Assembly: GCF_020283565.1 (NCBI RefSeq)
Contig: NC_060065.1
Span: forward strand, 38,366,409-38,430,408
Direction: 5' to 3'
DNA from: Trifolium pratense
Lineage: Eukaryota; Streptophyta; Magnoliopsida; Fabales; Fabaceae
DNA: 64,000 nucleotides
Shown here: in pieces, positions 59,186 to 64,000 of the stretch
Position numbering within the stretch: the first letter of the stretch is position 1
Layout of the letters: the number at the start of each line of letters is the position of its first letter
Translations under genes and position numbers: made by a program
Notes under the pieces: model-generated
Databases searched by the model: none
What the model was told of the DNA's origin: nothing
Seen by the model: only the letters and a program-made list of their open reading frames with translations

Positions 59186-60060
59186 GTGGTAAGTGTTTGT
59201 GTTTTACTTTTACGAATTTAAAATTTTTGTTTTGTTATTTAAATGTATATGTTCTAATATTTGTTGTTTACCATTATTAATAGCAAGTCTTATTCTCGTG
59301 AGGAGCGGAGTTCGTGGGCTAGGTGCGCGCCAAGTAAGAATCTACTCGGCACCCAAGTAAGTAACGTAATTTTAATCTATATAGTGATAGTTTTTTTTTA
59401 TCATATACTTAGTAATATTTATATTTATAAACAGTATATTTATATTATTTTTTAAAAAAACGAAAATTTTTTTAAAAAAATTTATAAAAGAAATTTTTTA
59501 ACAGTTTGTGTATTTTAAAAAAAGTGATGTAATTTTCATATTTCCATCTAAAAAGTGGTAAGTGTTTGTGTTTTACTTTTAAAGTTAAAATTTTTACTTT
59601 GTTATTTAAATGTATGTGTTCTAATATTTTTGTTTATTTCGAAAACAGAATTATTTTTTTTAAATAAGTATTTTTTTTTTCAAAAAAACAGTATATTTAT
59701 ATTATTTTTTAAAAAAACGAAATTTTTTTTAAAAAAATTTATAAAAGAAATTTTTTAACAGTTCGTGTATTTTTAAAAAAGTGATGTAATTTTCATATCT
59801 CCATCTAAACAGTGGTAAGTGTTTGTGTTTTACTTTTAAAGTTAAAATTTTTACTTTGTTATTTAAATGTATATGTTCTAATAATTTGTTATTTACAATT
59901 TTTATTAGCAAATTCTCGTGGTCATCGGAGGTCGTGGGTTAGGAGCGGAGTTTGTGGTTAGGAGCGCGCGCCAAGTAAGACTCTACCCGGCACCCAAGTA
60001 AGTAATATATGTAATTTTAATTTATAATATTTAGTGATAGTTTTATTTTTACCGTACACT
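59186..60060 (+). repeat. Three direct copies of a leader-like segment in the CACTA element
   Basis: GTGGTAAGTGTTTGTGTTTT starts near 59186, 59556 and 59813, each followed by related AT-rich sequence. Copies 1 and 3 also share a G+C-rich block (GAGGAGCGGAGTTCGTGG/GTTAGGAGCGGAGTTTGTGG and GCGCGCCAAGTAAGA). These look like duplicated untranslated exons with donors. Confidence 0.65.
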
Positions 60061-60346
60061 TAGAAATAGTTACTAGCATTTTATTATTACTATGTATTTA
60101 AAAAAAGAAAAACAATTATATTTTAAAAAATTATAATATATATGTTAAAAAGTCGGTAGTTTTGTCAACTAAAAAACTTAGTATTTTTTAGATTTAATAA
60201 ACCATAAACTTTAAAAATAAAATGTTAAAAGTTTATATGTTATTGTTGAGTAGACATATATATATGTCCAAAATACTTTTGAAAAATAAAGTAATAAATT
60301 TAATACATATATCGATCTAATTATATATTAATTAAACTATACAGAT

Positions 60347-61344
60347 ATGGATTTTAGCAATCGTAATTGGATGTACGATAGACATAATCCTGGAAAGAGG
60401 GGCCGGGTTAAAGAGGAATTTAAAATAGGGGTCGAAATGTTTATCAATACAGTAAAATATAATGACATTGTGATACGTGAAGGGGGACATTGTGATAATG
60501 TCGTTGGCTTTTGTTAAGAATGCTGGTGGTCCGACTCGAGGTCGCAAATTCGCTGCTGGGTGTACATCTTCTCTATATGCAAGTGACCCAACTGGTTTGA
60601 GAGATGTCACTTACACATCTTCATCTTCATCGAGTACAGGACGCTCTCGTCCAACTCAAAGAGAGGAAACCGATGATGAGTATGAAGCGCGAATGAGGGC
60701 CACGTATAGAGAAGAATTCCGCGATGAGTTCGAAGCATCATTTGATGACCGGGTGGACCTACGGGTCCAACATATATTGCAGGAATTCTTTGCGCAGCAG
60801 AGGGCGCCGGCGGGGGGGGGGGGGGGGGGTTGGATCATCATCTCAAGCTTCGGCACGACAAAATCAAAATGCCGGTGAACAAGAATATCGACCGGATTTG
60901 AGTAGCATGGTTAATTTGAATCAGCTGCCGGAGTACCGAGAGGGTGATCCAGTACTGAGTATGAGCATAGAGGATATGAGTCAGATGCTTAATGAACCAG
61001 TTCATTTACAATTTTTTGATCCTACTGGGCAAACAAGTGGAAGCAGTAGTGACGGAAGCGGTAGAAATAATCAACAAACTGCTTTCACCGAATACCAGAG
61101 ATCATTAAATCCACAACAAGACTTCATAATCCCACATCCAAATCAACCCCAAGGCAACTTCTTCCCAAATCAAGCCCCAATTAACTTCGTTCATAGGCCT
61201 GTGGCACGACCTCCTTCGCGAACGTCACTCCCCGGAGTCGTAATACACGAGGGAGGTAGAGGCCGAGGCCGAGGAAGGTCGCGTCAGCCAACAGACACTG
61301 GCAAGGGGAAGCGACCACTATATCAGCCGCCTGACCAACGTTGA
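60347..61344 (+). pseudogene. CACTA-encoded protein remnant, frame-broken
   Basis: An acceptor-like TATACAG precedes ATG at 60347. The first frame gives MDFSNRNWMYDRHNPGKRGR and stays open for about 55 codons; it resembles the N-terminal transposase-associated domain of CACTA TNP2 proteins. It then stops, while a second frame from the ATG at 60498 continues with SLAFVKNAGGPTRGRKF, a Ser/Thr/Arg-rich part and an acidic stretch up to an 18-G run (60812-60829). Beyond the run the downstream frame continues to a Gly/Arg-rich end at 61344. The coding region is thus split over three frames, as expected for deletion between two CACTA genes plus slippage at the G run. No DDE residues are seen. Confidence 0.6.
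60812..60829 (+). repeat. Homopolymer of 18 G
   Basis: This uninterrupted run is in an otherwise A+T-rich region and coincides with a frame change in the CACTA ORF. Confidence 0.95.
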
Positions 61345-61499
61345 TGTGTAATTTTAATAATCTGTTGTTGATTATTATTTGTTTAATTGTTTTCTTTTTG
61401 TAATGACAATATTATCATTATATTTAATTATGCTTATGTTAAGTATTTTTATTATGCTTTTTATTAAATTTTAATTTTAATATTTTTTAATTATTTATT

Positions 61500-61745
61500 A
61501 TGCAGTATATTTTTTATTTTAAAAAATTAATATTAATTTTTTTTAAAAAAATTAATAATTTAATTATTTAAAAATCAAATACTGATTTTTAAATAATTAA
61601 ATTATTTAAAAATCAAATACTGATTTTTAAATAATTAATATTTTTTAATTATTTATTATGCAGTATATTTTTTTTAAAAAAAAATTAATAATTTAATTAT
61701 TTAAAAATCACTGATTTTTAAATAATTAAATTATTAATTTTTTTT
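61500..61745. repeat. AT-rich multi-palindrome
   Basis: AATAATTTAATTATTTAAAA and its complement alternate several times around the core AATCAAATACTGATTT, so the region can form several overlapping hairpins. Confidence 0.85.
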
Positions 61746-61759
61746 TTTAATCAATAAAC

Positions 61760-62015
61760 ATTACTGACGGCTCCAGGCCGTCACAAATGTATGTGATACT
61801 GACGGTCCTGGGCCGTCACAAATGACAGGCGTTTTGAATTGACAGGTTAGCATTATTGACGGCTCCAGGCCGTCAGTAACGTTATTGACGGTCCTGGGCC
61901 GTCAGTAACCATTACTGGCGAGCTAATTACTGAGGGCCTTAGGCCGTCAGTAATGCATGCATTTTAGACGAAATTTGTGCATTACTGAGGGCCAAAGGCC
62001 CTCAGTAAATGCATG
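61760..62015. repeat. Right subterminal palindromic array of the CACTA element
   Basis: Six units alternate between CTGACGGCTCCAGGCCGTCA and CTGACGGTCCTGGGCCGTCA; the last two have CTGAGGGCC cores, as at the left edge. Confidence 0.9.
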
Positions 62016-62270
62016 TTTTCTTGTAGTGTAATTTAGCTTCTTCAAAAAAAAAATTAGGCCAAACAACAATTTCTAAAAGCTATAGTAAAAAAAAAAACAG
62101 TTTCTATATTTTAGATAAAATGATAATATATTATCAAATATATCTTTTAACCCTATTATAATAAAAAACAACAACTTTTAACTCTTTTTTTTATAAAAAA
62201 AATTAAGATTTACCAAACAATTTTAAAAGAACTTCTACACCTAAAAAAAGCTAGGTCAAACAGGCCCTTA

Positions 62271-64000
62271 CAATAGAAATCATAGTTATAACTAACTTAT
62301 CATAAATTCATTATTATCATCTAAATTTAAAAGATAATTATCCTAATAATAACAAACTTAAAAAAAAAATTACAACTTTAAAAAGATAACTATCATAATT
62401 TTTTTAAGTCACTTATATTGTGTTTTCTTCATTAAAAAAAAGGCACTTCTTATTTTAAGAACTTTATCAAAATTGTGTTTGACTCTACTTCTCCTTAAAA
62501 GAAGTAGAGAAGTAAAACATAAGTAGGGTCAAACGGATACAAAGTAGAAAACACTTTAATTTGACGTCTTTAAAATGTTGGGGAGTTCGTGGGAGCTCGG
62601 GAGAAACAACAGGGTCAATGCTTCAGGACCACAAGAGAGGGAGACACCACATCTCTACCCAAAATCTTAAGGGTCTGCTTGATCTGCAAAATATAAGTAC
62701 TGGTAAGAACAATACAGGACAATACAAGACAGAACAACATGAGACAAACATTTAAGGTATTGAATAAACTTTGTGTTGTACGATGTTTGGTGGACAAAAT
62801 GTTATTTTGACATTTTAGACAACTTGTGCAGAGGACAAAAAGTTGTCCTATGATTCTGTGGGGGACAAGAATTTCAGTTTTTGTCATGTCCTTTGACCCT
62901 CAGTTTGTCCAGTACCAGGAATAGTTATAAAATCAAATACAGTACAACAAAAGTTGTTCTGTCCAATCAATGGCGGAGCTAGGATATTTTCTCTGGGAGG
63001 GCCGTGTTTGTAAAAAAAAAAAAATTGATCGAAGGGCATGTTTGTATATAGATATATTTTTTTTTTACCATAATATATTATTCATCTATTAATGATGTAG
63101 TAATTTATTCTTTTTAATTTTAAATACAAAAATGGGCTTAAAAAAGCTAAACTGTCAATATTATAGTAGTATATTTTTAGTAGATCAAACGCACCCTAAA
63201 ATATTAGTTTGATTATTTTTCGTTAATTTTTTTTCTTTTGTCGAAACTTTCTAATTTTCACAAATGTGATCTTGATAATCTGAAAATTGGTTGAGAGAAA
63301 AATATAGACGACTAAGAATATTTAAATCCATATCTTTTGAACGATTTATCCTTAATTGAAATTCATTAATCATGATCACAACAACTTGGTTTTCTTTTTT
63401 TTGGTACATCAACAACTTGGTTTTATTAGGGTAAATTAACCACTTGGTTTAGTTATTTTATTTTAGATACAAGAATAATTGTGCAAATTAAAAGTTTCTA
63501 TACACATTTGAAATCTATTAAACTATTCCGTCATATACACATTTGATAGTCTTCAGCATTTGTAGGCAAACTCAATTTTATGTTTTTCTCTACAAGTTTC
63601 TACCGTCATATCTCTATATATTCATGCCCACACAATCTCATTTACGAGATTTATTCATTCTTTTGAATTTGTCACGAAAGAAAATGCACTGAATTTGATT
63701 GTGTTCCTACATAAGTGGATTTTAGATCATTCATTGTTCTTTTGACTTCGCATGTGATTTTGCATACGTATTACAAAATTTTGTAGTAAAGCGTTGCAAA
63801 AATAATTAATGCACAATAGAACCATGAAATAATATTTAAGGTGAATAAGTGGAGGTACCATATTTAAACCTCAATCCTTACATTTAACAATAATCTCTAC
63901 CAACCGATTTATCTTCACAAAACAACAATCAAATCATTTAATATATAAAAAATAAAAATAAAATCAAGTTATCAAATCATTTAATATATAAAAAATAAAA
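62271..64000. other. AT-rich intergenic region to the window end, no gene seen
   Basis: It includes the MITE listed next and long AT-rich stretches. No ORF above 90 codons and no recognised protein. Confidence 0.5.
62671..63196. mobile_element. Tourist/Harbinger-like MITE, same family as 11438-11771, probably interrupted
   Basis: The left end GGGTCTGCTTGATCTGCAAAA and the reverse complement of the right end, GGGTGCGTTTGATCTACTAAA, form the terminal repeat. Internal motifs (TTGTCCTGT/GTTCTGTCC) match the other copy. An insert at about 62968-63165, starting near ATGGCGGAGCTAGGATATTT, looks foreign; that phrase is common in plant dispersed repeats. Confidence 0.5.

Larger units (their letters stand above)
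58645..62028 (+). mobile_element. Non-autonomous CACTA (En/Spm) transposon, 3384 bp
   Basis: The ends CACTACAAGAAAACATG and CATGTTTTCTTGTAGTG are perfect 17-bp inverted repeats. The 3-bp duplication TAA flanks it (58642-58644 and 62029-62031). Subterminal arrays of palindromic TGACGG...CCGTCA units occupy both ends. One internal gene-like region resembles CACTA proteins, but no TNP2 catalytic domain is visible, so it needs an autonomous partner. Confidence 0.93.
58577..62267. mobile_element. Tourist/Harbinger-like MITE split by a CACTA element
   Basis: The left end GGTCCGTTTGGCCTAGC and the reverse complement of the right end, GGGCCTGTTTGACCTAGC, pair imperfectly. TTA flanks both sides (58574-58576 and 62268-62270), the PIF/Harbinger target size. 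Without the CACTA insertion the MITE is about 300 bp. Confidence 0.7.

Noticed and set aside
59555..59911. Short Phe/Lys-rich ORFs in the CACTA element
   Set aside because: They arise from T- and A-rich runs in the repeated leader-like segments.

Overview
The window looks like nuclear DNA of a legume, most likely Medicago or a close relative in the inverted-repeat-lacking clade. Evidence: high A+T, GT-AG introns, LTR retrotransposons, TRIMs, CACTA, MULE, hAT and Tourist/Stowaway elements, and above all a two-exon nodule-specific cysteine-rich (NCR) peptide gene at 30661-30933, a gene type restricted to that clade. Species naming is inference; no search could be run.

Five ordinary host genes are supported. 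Four have full exon models: a PHD-finger/AIPP2-like gene with matrin-type zinc fingers (13198-18106, + strand, six exons), an NCR gene (30661-30933, -), a TPD1-like secreted protein gene (32979-33457, +), and GEX1, the gamete-expressed nuclear-fusion protein of the KAR5 family (38688-40985, +, six exons). The fifth is a single-exon organellar DEAD-box RNA helicase of the RH47/ISE1 type (42994-44664, +). A sixth ORF (36701-37057, -) encodes only the prodomain of a papain-like protease and sits inside what looks like a chimeric retrocopy.

Most of the rest is transposon sequence. 1-9148 is an Athila-type Ty3/Gypsy element with an intact gag-pol ORF and apparently identical LTRs, inserted in the LTR of another Gypsy element (9149-10854), which also hosts a hAT element (9921-10751). 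19528-20294 holds a Stowaway-like MITE and a Mutator-like element that carries a Helitron-helicase fragment. 20409-29759 is a tandem array of five LTRs and four degenerate Copia-derived internal regions, arranged as a duplicated dimer. 29955-30465 is a probable solo LTR. 46741-49664 is a split (TA)n tract holding a long-TIR Mutator-like element full of hairpins and a cluster of TRIMs in both orientations. 50999-56188 is an intact young Copia element on the minus strand. 58577-62267 is a Tourist-like MITE interrupted by a 3.4-kb CACTA element with palindromic subterminal arrays.

The genes do not form a pathway; they are independent transcription units between repeats. PHD/AIPP2 relatives act in chromatin silencing, GEX1 in gamete nuclear fusion, RH47 in organelle RNA metabolism, TPD1-like proteins in cell signalling, and NCR peptides in symbiotic nodules. 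The most informative observations are the dimeric tandem LTR array, the LINE-type chimeric retrocopy with a 17-bp target-site duplication, the hairpin-array MULE, the Helitron-helicase-bearing MULE, and the multiply nested insertions.
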